64,000 bases of DNA from Antedon mediterranea (Eukaryota; Echinodermata; Crinoidea; Comatulida; Antedonidae): NCBI RefSeq assembly GCF_964355755.1, contig NC_092671.1, forward strand, positions 2,770,501 through 2,834,500, in the 5' to 3' direction. The notes below the pieces were generated by a model. That model was not told the DNA's origin and made no database searches. It saw only the letters and a program-made list of their open reading frames with translations. Shown here one piece after another: positions 34,301 to 47,346 of the stretch (position 1 is the stretch's first letter; each line of letters begins with the position of its first letter). Both the position numbers and the translations under genes were made by a program.

Positions 34301-37092
34301 TGGTTTTGACTGCGGAAGACACTTTGACAATAGAGGACAATCAAAGATCATAAAGTATGATGTCATATTTATTACGGTTATACATCTCATTTCATATTGC
34401 ATGATGGTATGGTATAGTTAGTTGGACACATTTCATGAATGGTAGTTAACAGTGTTCTCTTCCACTGTGGTAAAAGTCTTGAAAAAGATCATACCAAGCA
34501 AGTTAGTACTGGAAAATACCGGCAGCAACTGACAGAAACCATTTTTACTTGCTTGGTTTGTTTTGTTAGCATGATAGTAATTTTAAATTATCATCCTGAA
34601 TTTTTGGGAGTATATACTTACAGAACATGCCTATTGATTTTCAAGAAAATGTATATATAATTGGTCGAATCACAAAAACTTGTTATATTAAAATCTGATT
34701 TACCCAGGGCCGTAGCCAGGATCTGTCAAGGGGGGGTTCGGACACTAAGTATTTGGGTCACTGTCCCACTGTCACTGTGTTTCCCTTGTGGCCCGGGCAA
34801 CAGCCTTAATTTCATACTAAATGTTGTTTTTGCCACTAAATTGAAATTGAGTTCCATTTCATCGTATACCACCCGGACACGGAACTTGATAGGCTTAGTC
34901 ATAAAGTAGTTACAGAGTTGCAGGGCATTTTATCATTGTTGAATGTTTTGATATTAGCCTAATTGTTAAAACGAACTTCACAACCAAAATATTTCTTTGT
35001 AATAAAATCTATTTTAAATGGAACGCTACAAAAATAATCCTCTGCTTTATCAGAGCATGCATACCTAATAACCAGACAAGAACGTATCTTTATTACATTT
35101 TACTATCAATCTATTTTCAAGTCACGCAATCCATTTTTCAACAATATAGTAGTATAATAACATTTTGATTGAATAGTGAGGGATTAGTTACAGTTTGACT
35201 TTGAATAAACAATTGGTAATTTACTGAAAATCCAAAATGAACTTGTGTTATAATACAACAAAAATTATTCAATCAAAGAAACGCTCTACTACACATGAGA
35301 AATAGATGTCGGTCGATAAACTTCTGACGACGACTAAAACAACGACAATCAGCTAAATGTTAGTAATTTTATTTCATCTCTGGCTTGTTACATTTTTCAT
35401 GACACATTACCGGACTTCCCCCTCCTCTCGCAATGAACGACAGTACAGATCCTCCCTATCTAGGCTCGTGTATGTAGCATACTACTACGTTATTCACAAA
35501 TTACGAACGCATAGCAGTGTTACTAGAACCATCACAGATTACCTCTAATGGATCAATCATTCACACATGATTTAAAAAATTCATCGACAAACGAAATATA
35601 GCCTATATTCATTCCTTTTAAATATTAGGCATATTGCCAAGGCTAATAATCGATTTGTCCATAATTATTGCGTTTTGCCGGGGGTTTTCCATAATCTAAG
35701 GCCAATTTTTAGGCCAAATCATAATTGTGCGTATAGTGTTGTATTTCCGATGCGTGTAGTACCCTATTTATCTTCATTTCCGTACGTTCGTCGTAAATAG
35801 GCCGAATTTCCGTAGTAATTTATAGACGTTCCAAAATTTGAACCGTGTTATACCGGTAACAGAGCAAAGTTTGCTTCTTTCTGCAAATTTCCTATCATTA
35901 TTTTCTTTGTTTTATTTGGAGTGTGGTTTAAAACAACACTTTTGTAAAGTTTATAGTGGATAAATGAAAATGAATTTTTGGAAAATGTGGTTTTAACATC
36001 TGACTTTATTTAGCATTTTTAAATGAATTAAAATTCCAAATTATACAATTTAACCTTTTGCTCAATATATTTATAGCAACTGCTTCATATTTTTTGTACA
36101 ACTTTTAAAAATTATCAATTGATAATTAATTTACATTAATTGAGTACAGTTATTAGAATGTATTACCGTACCAAAAGTACCTTAATCGGAGACTTTCCCG
36201 CGACGTTTGCATTGAACGAAAAAAAAAATTATCATAAATGTACGTGCGAGAGTACTATTTGCGGCCATCTAGGGGTGTCATTTAACAATTTGCTTGCTCA
36301 AATACTCAGTGTCTACAGCCCTGGAGTCTTTGGGCAACCCTCTTAAAATAGTCCTGCGACCGTCCCTGATAGCTCTATCTATATTTATTTACAGCAATTT
36401 GGGTTCGCCCGAACCATAAAAACCCCCCCTGGCTACGGGCCTGTTACCTGTACCTTTAATATAAGATACAGTATTAAATAGCATGATATATGTAGTTTGC
36501 CCTCTCTTTTGTACTTCATTTTTTTTTCTCATTGAAAAACGGGTGCGTTTATTAATTGTATACTAGTACTGTACTGCTAATCTTTAATTTTTTTAAATTT
36601 TAATCAAATGGTTTACCAATTTTACGATAGCCTTGATAAAGATGGACAGGTTGGAAAAATTTCATTTAGCCAGCATGCTCGTAAAGATGGTATTGCAAAG
36701 ATCCCGATGGAGCAAGTCCGGTCGTTCTACAAAGCCGTTCAGAAGTTTGCCAGCGTGATATATGCGCCAGATAACTTGCTGAAATTCATGATAGAAGAAG
36801 GTGGGATTTTGAAAATTTGTATTCATGTGTTCTTAACAAAATAAATAATGAGAAAGGTAGATAATACTTATTAATGGGATATATTGGTCACTCTTTAAAA
36901 CATGATGCACATGACTTCTTAATTGTAGGTGATATGGTGACAGTTGATAACGATCGAGTGCTACACGGGCGTGAAAAATTCCAAACAGACGGAAGTAAAG
37001 AAAGAGCCCTTCATGGAGCTTATTTCGATCACGATGAATTTGAATCTCGTCTACGAATTTTAAGCAAACAATTCTCTAAGAAACATAATTAA
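31335..37092 (+). CDS. BBOX1: Gamma-butyrobetaine dioxygenase-like, spliced, complete
   Basis: Five coding exons: 31335-31999, 32343-32448, 34155-34354, 36631-36800 and 36929-37092. They total 1305 bp, 434 aa, with GT-AG introns and phases that all close. The family (Fe(II)/2-oxoglutarate dioxygenases) makes L-carnitine from gamma-butyrobetaine. Exon 1 holds the DUF971-type zinc domain with WLRDNCRCASC (Cys ligands as in human BBOX1) and the conserved EGHQ His. Exon 2 has the iron-binding H-x-D in LPLHTDY. Exon 5 has the distal His and Arg in DNDRVLHGR and the ending GAYFDHDEFESRLRIL, closer to BBOX1 than to TMLHE. The first in-frame ATG is 31335, and an in-frame TAG lies at 31257. The N-terminus is longer than in human BBOX1 (387 aa) and begins like a mitochondrial presequence (MITSYALSASRNIFFKLFKQ), which would be TMLHE-like. 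Paralogues exist in invertebrates, so the exact substrate is inferred. Confidence 0.9.
32885..33960. repeat. 17-bp/34-bp minisatellite in BBOX intron 2
   Basis: Alternating GGGGACACTCATATTCA and GGAGACACCTATATTCA (17 bp each), about 56 units over 32930-33880. They are flanked by MITE-like ends (AGAACCCCTCTTTGGGACAC; ACCTCTATTAAGGGACACTT). Because 17 is not a multiple of 3 and no unit frame has a stop, long open frames (up to 348 codons) exist but are artefacts. Confidence 0.95.
34705..36443. mobile_element. CAGGGCCGTAGCCAGG-type DNA transposon in BBOX intron 3
   Basis: Inverted ends CAGGGCCGTAGCCAGG and CCTGGCTACGGGCCTG, each next to a G/C run and a GTTCG motif. They are flanked by the 5-bp direct repeat TTACC (34700-34704 and 36444-36448). 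1739 bp, no transposase visible, so non-autonomous. It makes up most of the 2.3 kb intron. Confidence 0.85.
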
Positions 37093-37225
37093 ATGCATAT
37101 AGATAAATAGGCCTATAGATACTGTACAATTCCCAAACCCATAATGCCATCCCAAAGGTGTCCAGTATTGGGAGAGTTGACTGTATAAGATTGTCTGTGG
37201 TGGGGTAGTGTACATTATCATGTTG

Positions 37226-37231
37226 AATAAA
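37226..37231 (+). terminator. AATAAA polyadenylation signal of BBOX
   Basis: A canonical AATAAA 134 bp after the stop codon, followed by a T-rich stretch. It is the first good signal downstream. Confidence 0.6.
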
Positions 37232-40200
37232 ACAGGTAGGGTTTTTCGATTCTGCAATGTGAATTCTTTGTTTTAGAATATTTCACAAACAAATCCCAGT
37301 TTTAAGTAACCCTTAAAGGGTATTTCCGGGGTTAAAATTTCTATTATATTATAAATATAAGCCTTTGCAACAACACGACATAACTAACATAGTATAAAAC
37401 TAATTCCAAATAACAGTATTAGCATTAGTGAAATAAGCCCGTTTTTGGTGGTGCTTCAGCTTTTTTAGTATTTTAAGAGATAATAGGATTGTAGCCTACA
37501 AAAATGTACGATTAAGAAACATAGTACGGTTTTAAATAATTTTAATAGTAATCTTATTTATAAATTATGAACATAAACGTGTACATAATCATAAAATATC
37601 ATTCAGATCGTCATATATATATGTATGTTAATATTATAAATAATAATAGGCCTACAATTATGATTTAAGCTAATCATTTAAAATTAAACAAGAAATATGC
37701 TCAGATGACTGTATTAATGTTCAACAATGTAATGCTTGTACAAATCTCTAGTAAGAATGAAAGTTTGACATACAGTATGAACACAGTGAAATATTAGTTA
37801 CGGTTGATGTAAACGCACACACTATACTGTAGTAGGCCTAGTAGCAGTTTAAGCGATTAGTTGAAACAGTACATAAATAGCTGCGCTCGACATACATTAA
37901 CGTACACAAACGCCACAGCAGTAGGACTGAACCGAATTGTGGAAAGCGTACTCAGTACAGAAGTAGATGCGCTCTAACATTAAAACGCGCACAATACTCT
38001 ACACTAGTAGATGGACTGACGCCAATTGTTGAAAGCGTACTCAGTACAGAAGTACCTGCGCTTGATATTCATAAACGTACACAATATTCAACATGAGTAA
38101 GGTCAAAGCGAAGTGTTGATAGACTTTCACGTACAAAAGTAAGGCTACACTTGACACAAACACTTACTAATTACTCCAGTAAGAACCGCCATAATATACA
38201 TACATATTCATAACAAGATATGATGGATAAATAATATATTCTATAATTTTATAACTGTAATTTTTTAAGCTTTAAAATGTAGCCATTATGACGGAGTATT
38301 ATATGATAAAATGTATATAAAGTTATATCAAAAGTACCATACCATTACACTAGGTCTGGACTAATTAAAATTAATTATACAAAAATGTATGAATAATACA
38401 TAATTAAAATATGAATAATGCATTAATTACTATGAATAATACATAATTATCATGAATAATGCATTAATTACTATGAATAATACATAAATATCGTGAATAA
38501 TTAATCATATAAATTTTGTGGAAAATTTAATAATTACATTTCAATATGTTTTCATCAACAAATGATTTTAAAATAAAAGAAAGCTAATCTAAATTTATTT
38601 CTTTTTCAATTACATAATTTAATCTTCAGAACCCGTCAAATACTAAATGGCAGACGGACTGCATAATCAAACTTGAAGCATTTAAAAAAAACTCTATTTG
38701 TAGAAGGTGACCCTAAACAGTGTATGCTGACAATCAAGATAACCTCATGATAAGTTATGATAAGTGTCTGTGTGTGACAGTGGATATTCATATACTTGTT
38801 GTGATGCGATAAATTGCCCAACCAATCAGAACTCAGGAATGCTCGATTCGCAGAAATATATTCACCTAGTGGAAAACATACTTTATATAGTAATTGCATT
38901 GATTTACATGATTTCAAAGAATTACTTTTAAAACAAAAGTCCAAGAAGGATTTTAATTATTGAAATACAGACACAATACAAACAAATGAATTAGGAGAAT
39001 TTAATTTAGAATTGCAATGACTTAAAATGGAAATAAATTATTTTTCCCAACATTTCCTTGGATCTCAGTTCTCTCACCTCAATATATCAAGAAAAAATGT
39101 TTTAAGAATTTCTCCGATGCACATCATTTCATACTTGTAAAACAGATATCCCAACATCAGGGTTTTGAAGTTTCTATCATATGTTTTAGGCAAAAGGTAC
39201 ACACAAGTCCTATCCCCTTATGTTTGTGAATGAGGCAAGAAAAATAATAGTAGGGTACCTGGACAGCAATAAATTCTGTACCTGATTTTGGTAACAGGAT
39301 AAAATTCAATAGGGTACCTGGATAAAAGTCAATACGGTACATGGAAGGCATTCAATAGGGCACGTGGGTAACATTTAATTGAGTACAAGATATCCGTTTA
39401 TTTGTACCTAAAGCAAAAACTTATCTTATCAAACCAGTCATGTTTTATCTTAAGTAATGCGGTAGAGTAGATTGGTTTAGGGTCATTAATAGACACATAT
39501 GTAAATTTTTTATCTTTTTTCCTGTAAGTTTGATGTCTGACCTCACAACATTACAATTATTGGGTTGCGAACTTTCAATCCTAAATTCTTCATTTCATCC
39601 TACTATAATACAACAAATAATAATCATTAAAAAAAAATTAGTGTCCTCATAAATAAATTCTTTATATTGTACATTCTTGAGAATGAATAGCACACTCCCT
39701 TTCTCTCTATCAATTTGAAAACAAATAATTCAAAATGTACTTTCAAGGAATAGATGTCATAGTACAAACAAATAATTACCATTTACAAAAAAAAATTTGT
39801 GTCCCCATTAAATAAATTCTTTACATTCTTGTCCAACGGAGAATGAAAACACACTCTCTCTCAATTTGAAATAATGCAAAATGTTATACCAATGTATAGA
39901 GGGCATAATACACAAAAAATAATTATTCAACAATCTGAAATTTATGTTTTGAATAAACTCATAAAATCCATCACCATAATACCTAGTGCTTAACCAAATG
40001 GAAACGTTTACAATTCACTAATGAATGTATTAACCACATCTATTAAAATGGGATGACTTTTACAATTGCTCATAGATGATCTTTCACAAAGCCAGCAGTG
40101 AAGTGTGGGTTATGAATAAGTGGAGAATATTTATGCATGTTTTTTGATTTTGTACTTCCTCAATCCAAGATCAATCAAATATCTGTTGTTATTGAAATAA

Positions 40201-40297
40201 AAATCAAATTTTGATTGGTAACCCAAGGTCAAAGGTTGAACGTTTGTTACCTTGGAGACTGTAATGAGACTATTTAACATGTTACATATATTTTGGT
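37232..40297. other. Spacer between BBOX and TOLLIP 3' ends (convergent genes)
   Basis: No exon found; part is likely TOLLIP 3' UTR. It holds a roughly 90-bp degenerate tandem repeat (37880-38160; AAAGCGTACTCAGTACAGAA at about 37941 and 38030), AT-rich ATGAATAATRCATTAATTA repeats (38385-38505), and a degenerate ATTCAATAGGGTACCTGGATA repeat (39250-39390). Confidence 0.55.
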
Positions 40298-43200
40298 CTA
40301 TTGCATATTAAGCAGTGTGGTAACGGCCGCCTCACGGTTGCCTCGGTTGGCTTCCAGGACTGATTTGATAACTTCTGGTTCCGTGTCTGGGAACATCTCG
40401 TTGATGGATTTGATGTCTTCGGGAGTGATTGGTGGAGGAGGTTGAGGGTGCTGTTGTTGATGTTGATGCATGACAGGGCCTTGTACGACTGGAGGACGCA
40501 TTGGCGGATACACTAGTAATAAGAATTTTCACATTTAATCTAGTTACGCTTTTGGTGGTCTAGTGGTATGATGCTAGGTTGTTTATATTGAGATCAATGG
40601 TTCAAGTCCCATAATCATCTCTTTACCATTTAACATATTCATCAGTACAACTTCATCATTATTTTTAATTATTGTAATCATCACCACCAAACTATTAACT
40701 CATCATCCAAGTCAAAAGCATAGTGATCATAAGCCCAAACATTTACCGTCTAGCAAATGGTTGAAATGGCATCACATGATCAAGTACAAATCTACTATTT
40801 TCGAGCATCAAGCACATTAAACAAAAGATTAAATTTAGACAAGAATATTATTTATCATTTGCCAATAAACGATGTCAGTGCACAATTAGAGTGCCCCACC
40901 TACAACCAAAACTTGTTTGTGAACGTAAATGAACAAACAAACAAACACTTTGTTGTAAGCCTTACCTGCCATTGGTGCACCAACACCTGGGTATGCATAT
41001 GCAGAGGGTAAGACCATAACAGGAGGAGCTGCAGGGAATTGTTGTTGCATCAACCATGGTGTAGCTGCCACTTGCTATCCAATCAAAAGTTAGCAAATTA
41101 TTAGATAGATTTAAACAAAAGTTATACAGTGTTTAACTGGGACATAATTGTGTAATTAAGCTCTGTCTACACTATCGAACTAGTTTCACAAAGTGTGACG
41201 TGCCTAAATATGGTAGTGATATGACGTCATCATGTCCATATATATGCATATCACATTTTTTGTCACATAAAATTTGTAGATAGGGCTTAACATAGAATTC
41301 CAGGACCTCCCGATAATCACAAGAGTATCTTGATATTTTGATTATCTCCTTATCTCCCGCTAAAATGCAATTTCTCAGGATTTGTTTTTGGATATACTGT
41401 ACAAATATTCTGATAATGACATATATTACTTAGGCTCTACTACAAGGTCACTGTTTGTCAACTAAAGGTGAAAATGCATTACGTGAAAGTGCCCTCTATA
41501 GTTGGATGTATATTTTTAATTTTTATAGCTTCCTCTAATGTTTTTTTGGTATTTATTTAAATTCAGATTTAAACAATATCAAAACATAGCAAAAATGCTG
41601 AATTGCATTTTAATTGGAGGGGAAAAAACATCTAAATGTAAAACAATTCAACAGAAATATAATAGTTTTATAAAAAAATCCAATAAGCAAATCAACACAC
41701 TGCTGGGTGCTTGAAATTGGTTGAATTTGAGCAAGTAGTTCTTTTTTTAAATGATTTTTTTTGAACTGGCGGAAATCTGGAATAGGGATGTGTATAAAAG
41801 TTGTGAGCTTTTAAAAAAAAATCCTACATAATGTTTTGTATCTAATCTCTCCAATTATAAAACAGTTTAACAGAAATATAATAAATAATAAAACCAACAG
41901 CAAATCAACACACAGCTATGACTGTTGGGTGCTTGAAATACTTTAAAAATACATTATATTTACCGAGTAAGAGAGTACCAAGTTAATCATTCCTTCTTTA
42001 TCATTGCCTTGCTTGCCGCTTAGTGAGTACCAGTCTTCCTTTGTGTCTCCACTCACGACACACTGTGGTATAGTGATGTGGGCCCATGCAATGCGGTTGT
42101 CGGTTGTAAATGATTTCTTATAAAGAGAAAAAAATTGATAATAAAATTGAATTGATAAAATACAATTTTGCTTATTAATTAATTAAGGAGTCTTGATTAT
42201 AGAACTGCTATTTTTGTTTCTATTAAGTATGATACACAACCAAATACTTAGGAAACCCCTTCTTTCTGAGTATAAGTCGTATACTAAACTTGGGTATTGA
42301 ATTGTAAAATGATTTGAACCAGGAACCCTGGAATTGGTAAGCAAGCCATAGTGCACTAAATAGACTAAACTCACCATGGGGGCCTGCTCAATGTTAGTTA
42401 TTTATCCGGGTAAATATCAAACCATAGGGAAAGTTTCTGTTGCAAAATTCGCAGTCACGTCACTTTTAATTTTCCTAAAGCTCTGTCCACACTATCAAAC
42501 TAGTTTGACAAAAAAAGTGTGATGTGCCCAAATATGCTAGTGATATGACATCATCATGTCCATATAGGCACATAACATTTTTTTGATAGTGTAGACAGAG
42601 CTTAAGTGAACACTTTCTTGTGTACAGAACTTAAAACTTCTTTCTATGGAGGGGTTTGTGCTAATAATATTACCAATTATCAGATACATACTTCATCAAA
42701 TATCTCTAAATAGAAAGTGTTGACTCCTGTTGGCAGGTTGCACTGTATCACCTTATTCCATCTGGGGTTCTTTGAGCCGTTACTATCCGTTGGTGTTTCA
42801 AACACGGAGTGTCCGACACGGATACGGCAGTAAGGGTCCATTCTGGTCACACCGTAATTCTTTGCAAGTTTTGCCTAGATAAAGAAAACAAAATTAAGTA
42901 AAAACTGCATTAAAACACCGGTTCTCATCAGATCATTAAAGTTAAGCAACGTTGGGCCCAGTTGCGTTCTAGGTGAGAGACCGTCAGGAATTAGCGGCGG
43001 GTGCTATGTAATAATAACTAGCACGTGATAGAGCATATATGTACCATACTGATTGCATCCTCAGGCAAGATGCTTTACTCTCATTGCCTCGTCCTTCCGA
43101 TGGGATGTAAAGCCGTTGGTCCTATGTACATATAGTGTATGTTAAAGAACTTGGTACACTATTCGCAAAGAGTAGGGGATTCTCTACCAGTGTGCTGATC

Positions 43201-44873
43201 TGGTAGGCGCTGAACTGCTGGCTGCAGTGGGTCCAAATTTCCTCAGTTTCCAGTTAAGCTTAAGAACCAAGAATAAATACATTCAACATTTATGGTGAGT
43301 CACATATTGATCCGTTTAATATACTTTGATTTGTCAATGTACCTGTGAAACTGTGATACTAAGTCGTCCAACGGTCGCTTGTTGGTAAGTGCCAGGATTC
43401 ACGTTCTGCTCGTATTGAAGCATTCTAGCGGTTTGCTCGTCATTATTAATCTGTTGCGAGTGTCCATCTGGAACTGTAATACCCCCTCCCCCTCCACCGA
43501 TTGACAGAAAATCATCAGGAAGTTCACCAACCATAACCTGTGAGGGGGTAATATAAGCAAAGATACAACTGTAAAGGAATGCTTCAGCTGACCCTAGAAA
43601 CAAAAGCTATGTCTAGACGGAAGCCGATCACTCCGGCCGCGCTTCACTCCGGCCGCCGTATCAGTTTAGCGCGATGTTATGCACTCCGGCCGCTATTCAA
43701 TTCGACTTCCTGTGCAAAGGGGCCGTTAGTATGGTGCGCCCATATCTATGTTTTCTATACTGTTCAGTGTTATAACAAATTCTTGGTGACCAAAAGAATT
43801 AAAAGAAAAAAGAATTTAAATGGAACTAGTTGATTAGCAACAATTTTACTTTTTTCATTAACATTCAAAGAAGTTTGAACTGCTTTTTCTTTCAAACTAA
43901 ACTTAACTTATCCTTTCAAATAATCAAATACCCGTCTAATTAATGCTTGAATAACAATATTTAATTTCTTTCTATGTACATTTTATAGCTTTACATTAAC
44001 ATTAAAAATTAGTTAAAAACCTTATTTTTATAACACTTTATCTTGCCAGTACCCATACTTACTAATTATAGTTAATAACAATATGTAAAATATTAATAAA
44101 TTTATTTCAAATAATCAAATATCAGTCTAATTAATGTTTATTTTGATTAGCTCTACAAAAAACGTGTCTCGGTTGTAAAAGACTCATTGGGCGCTCCATA
44201 GCTGCGGCCGGATTTAAGCGCGGCCGGAGTGATCTGTATTCGTCTAGACTAGCCTAAGGCACATTTATTTTAGTATTAAAACTATTATTTTTATTCATAG
44301 AATCTCTAGAGTAAGTAGAGTAGGCCTATTACTAATATTTCATGCCAGTTTTAAATGCATTTCCATTTTATATTACTATGGACAATAAAATAGTTTCAGT
44401 ATTACTATTAATAATTATTATAAATAATAAATGATTGACAATTTTAATAATTAGCAAACTTTTAAGTTCTAAAAAAGAAAAAAAAGCCACTCATATTAGC
44501 TTGGCTAGTTAGATTTATTAGATTTAGTAGGCTACTTCTAGTCCTAAAATAGTAGACATGGTCTAGTACCTACCTCGAGGGTCTAGGCCGTATGGATAAC
44601 CCTAGTCTATCTATGCAGCTGCACATTCCGGCGTAGGCCTAGGTGGTAGGCTCTACGTTAAAAAAAAAAGAGGCAGGCCTAGGCCTAGGCCTAGCTAGGA
44701 AAAGGCATGAGAATAAAACCATGATTGCCAGAAATTAAATATATTTTATATTTCAAAGTGAGCACTGATACTTCCACTCAATATAGCTTCAATTAAAAAA
44801 CTAAATCATTGCATAAGTTATGAAAAAACAAGTAATACAATACCTGGTCCCGTCTCGTAGTCGTAGAAGACAT
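40298..44873 (-). CDS. TOLLIP: Toll-interacting protein, spliced, complete
   Basis: Six coding exons on the minus strand: 44873-44844, 43537-43343, 42874-42692, 42116-41964, 41074-40966 and 40512-40298. The total is 885 bp, 294 aa (human 274), with GT-AG introns and phases closing. TOLLIP is a ubiquitin- and phosphoinositide-binding endosomal adaptor that restrains IL-1R/Toll signalling and works with TOM1. The N-terminal TOM1-binding part reads VGELPDDFL (residues about 12-20). The C2 domain runs from about 65 to 185 ([83 protein letters not shown]). A Pro/Gln/Met-rich linker follows. The CUE domain lies at about 252-293 ([23 protein letters not shown]) with the MFP and final dileucine motifs. 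The glycine run after DFLSI and the [13 protein letters not shown] stretch are lineage features. Introns carry a tRNA-like sequence, a 5S SINE, two MITEs and a TIR element. Confidence 0.96.
40547..40620 (+). tRNA. tRNA-like sequence (pseudogene or SINE head) in TOLLIP intron 5
   Basis: A-box TGGTCTAGTGG (40556-40566) and B-box GGTTCAAGTCC (40599-40609) at tRNA-like spacing. The arms between do not fold well and the acceptor ends do not pair fully, so it is a tRNA relic or SINE promoter rather than a working tRNA. Confidence 0.55.
41156..41290. mobile_element. TTAAGCTCTGTCTACACTATC MITE, copy 1 (TOLLIP intron)
   Basis: The left end TTAAGCTCTGTCTACACTATC is intact; the right end is eroded (GTAGATAGGGCTTAA). 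The body has AAATATGGTAGTGATATGAC. Same family as 42476-42605, 53146-53301 and 60089-60266. Confidence 0.8.
42476..42605. mobile_element. Same MITE family, copy 2 (TOLLIP intron)
   Basis: About 25-bp inverted ends: AAGCTCTGTCCACACTATCA ... TTGATAGTGTAGACAGAGCTT. Body with a TGACATCA core. Confidence 0.88.
42913..43280 (+). mobile_element. 5S-rRNA-derived SINE (SINE3 type) in TOLLIP intron 2
   Basis: 42913-43005 is clearly 5S rRNA-like, with ordered blocks GTTCTCATCAGATCA, AAGTTAAGCAACGTTG, GGTGAGAGACCG and GCGGGTGCTAT, including the internal promoter boxes. A conserved SINE body follows (GATGGGATGTAAAGCCGTTGGTCC; CAAAGAGTAGGGG) of the kind shared by deuterostome SINEs. It is not a functional 5S gene because the end diverges. 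Confidence 0.85.
43611..44249. mobile_element. GC-rich-ended TIR element in TOLLIP intron 1
   Basis: Inverted ends GTCTAGACGGAA ... GATCACTCCGGCCGCGCTT and the reverse complement at 44212-44249. CTCCGGCCGC is repeated several times within the left end. The AT-rich middle has no ORF of note. 639 bp, non-autonomous. Confidence 0.75.
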
Positions 44874-46244
44874 CTTGTTTTTGATGTTTACAAACGAAAT
44901 TTCCGGAAAAACAACAGAGCCCTCTATAACAGCGTCAATTACTGCACTGGTTCCCGGTGGTGTTCTGCAGGTGACTTTTCTGCAGCAACTGCTTTTATGG
45001 GAAAAAAATTGAATTCGAACATTACGTACCTTTATTGAGATGACAATAGAAATATGGAATTAGTAATTAAAAGTGATTTGTGTCGGCTTTATTTTCATGA
45101 GTACAATTTTATCATTCGGATTTATTATTCCAACATCATGGTGGATTGATGTAATGTTTTCGATTTCATTTGATTTAAATATCACATAGTTTACTAAGTT
45201 TTACCAAGGCCTTACTAGTTTTACTTCTTGATTTGTATGGCATATTAGTTTCTTTAGATGCAGTTCACTACATGTTTGTGCTATTCAATATAAATATTGA
45301 AGGACTATTTCTGATGAAGAAATATTAAAAGTAACACTCATAAATAATTTGGAACACAACCTATTTATAGTAGTATATATACTTCATTCCTTTAACAATT
45401 TTGTTAATGATTTGAAAACGTTGTAATATTTACTATAAAATACAGTTTTTTATTAAAGATACCGCTAAACGCGTCAGATATTAAACAAACGCGTCAGATG
45501 TTAAAAACATGCGTCAGACATTAAAACTCTATCAGGTTTGATTTGATTAATTTCGATACCATGCCAACGAAAGAACAATCATTTTGTATGGTACCGGAGA
45601 TAGGCCTCTAACCCCCAAAGGAGATTTACATTCTATGGGGTCCCTATATTTTAACTGTATGTTAATTGCATTGATATGTACTGCTTTTGCTATTTCAGTG
45701 TTATTCTTCATAGTAAATGTATTTGTTAGTATGGGACAAACCTTCGACTAGCGAAAGATACTGTATTTTGTTTCCTCCACTTGCTTTTGCTATTGGTACG
45801 AGAAGAATCTGAATAGGGTTAATGGTAGAATATCCAAGTTATCCATCTTACGTTGTAAAAACTAGTAGCTGTATACACGTAAAGGTAAGATAGATACAGA
45901 GCACTGTAGGTACGTCCATAATGTAGGTCTTTGCTACTTAGTTCCGGTAAAGGCCAGTATACTACTGTAGTAGTGTTATTAGTCCGGAAATAATAGCTTT
46001 AAATTTCCATCCGGCCATGTGCAATATCGTGAAATTTTATAACATAAAACACATTGTAAAAACTACTTAACATCGTAAACTGTTCATTGTCTAGTAAAAT
46101 ATTTATATTAAAAGTCATGCCTCACTCGTTGCATTATTCTTATCTCTCCCGTCTCCAGCTTAGGAATCCGGACTCAGTGTGAACGTAGCTTAAATGAATA
46201 GAACATTATTATTTATGTGTGTGTGGAAACTCTACACGACTGAC

Positions 46245-46460
46245 ATGGGAACCACCAGCACCTGGGAATCTCCTGGAGCACCTGGGTACCATCAGAACCT
46301 GGGCACCTCCAGCACATGGGCACCACCATTACCTGGGCACCTCCAGCGGCATATGGGCACCTTCAGCAGCACCCGGGTACCTCCACCAGCACCTAGGCAC
46401 CTCCAGCAGCACCTGGGTACCATCACTACTCTTGAGGACCACGAGAACACGGGCACCCCA
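46245..46460. repeat. Degenerate CACCTGGGCACCTCCAGCAG array
   Basis: About nine imperfect units of about 24 bp, GC-rich against an AT-rich background. Open in several frames, but with no sign of being coding. Confidence 0.75.
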
Positions 46461-47247
46461 AAATGTACCAGAAGCACACACTTGATTTTCACACATTAGC
46501 CTAAGACCGATCAATAAAACAGACGCTATATGAACGTTGAATTTCAACTTTATTTATTTGAACCATAAGTAAAATAATATATAAACTACTATCGTGTATT
46601 CTAAAATGAATAAACTATACATTTCCTATGATGCATTGCGTTCTAAAAATATACTTTAACCTATGACCTACGAGTGTATTTACTTACAAAAATAATAAAC
46701 TAAAAACGACAAATTAAATGTAACGAAATGTATAAGAATCAACCTTGTATGTATGTATGTAAAAGAGTATCATGAGCATTCATTTTACTGCATAATATTA
46801 ATAAATTGTGGAATACTTGTTTAGTCTGAGTATACAGTGTTTTTAAAGATTGTTTTAATCATAAATCCTTGTTTTAAAGTTTAAACAAATACTATGGATG
46901 TCAACTGTACAGAACAGATAACTAAATTGAGAAAAATCGTAGACGTTTAAAGGTTACGTAACTTGTTGCTTTCACTGTGTATTCCTGGTGCTTTAGAAAA
47001 TACAATTGTTTTTTATCAAATAAAACAATCGTTTGCCCTCAACACAACATAATACGTACATCCATACATTAAATTTCAATTTACTCTTCCGACCGAGGCC
47101 AAAGGTCAAACTGATATATATGCATTGTTAGGTAAAACTTTAAAAAATATAATTATAATATCAGACTTTTTCTCTGTATTTTTACACTATACACACCCAC
47201 CAACACGTCTTTTCTTCTTTTTTTCAAATCCACCCGATTCGGCAGTT

Positions 47248-47346
47248 GTAAATATGTAAATCCTAACTGACAATCGCAAGTCATCTAGATACTTAATAAG
47301 CCTAGACAAATGACTTGCAATAGTCAGTTAAGATTTGCATAGTTAC
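47248..47346. ncRNA. Candidate microRNA-like hairpin
   Basis: A 99-nt imperfect foldback. The 5' arm (47248-47288) and 3' arm (47302-47346) pair over about 40 bp with a few mismatches and bulges around a 13-nt loop. Near-continuous pairing covers AACTGACAATCGCAAGTCAT against ATGACTTGCAATAGTCAGTT. Size and mismatch pattern fit an animal pre-miRNA better than a MITE, and no second copy is seen in the window. I do not recognise a known miRNA seed. The strand is undecided. Confidence 0.4.

Noticed and set aside
38636-38944. 102-codon minus-strand frame
   Set aside because: No similarity or domain; lies in the TOLLIP 3' flank.
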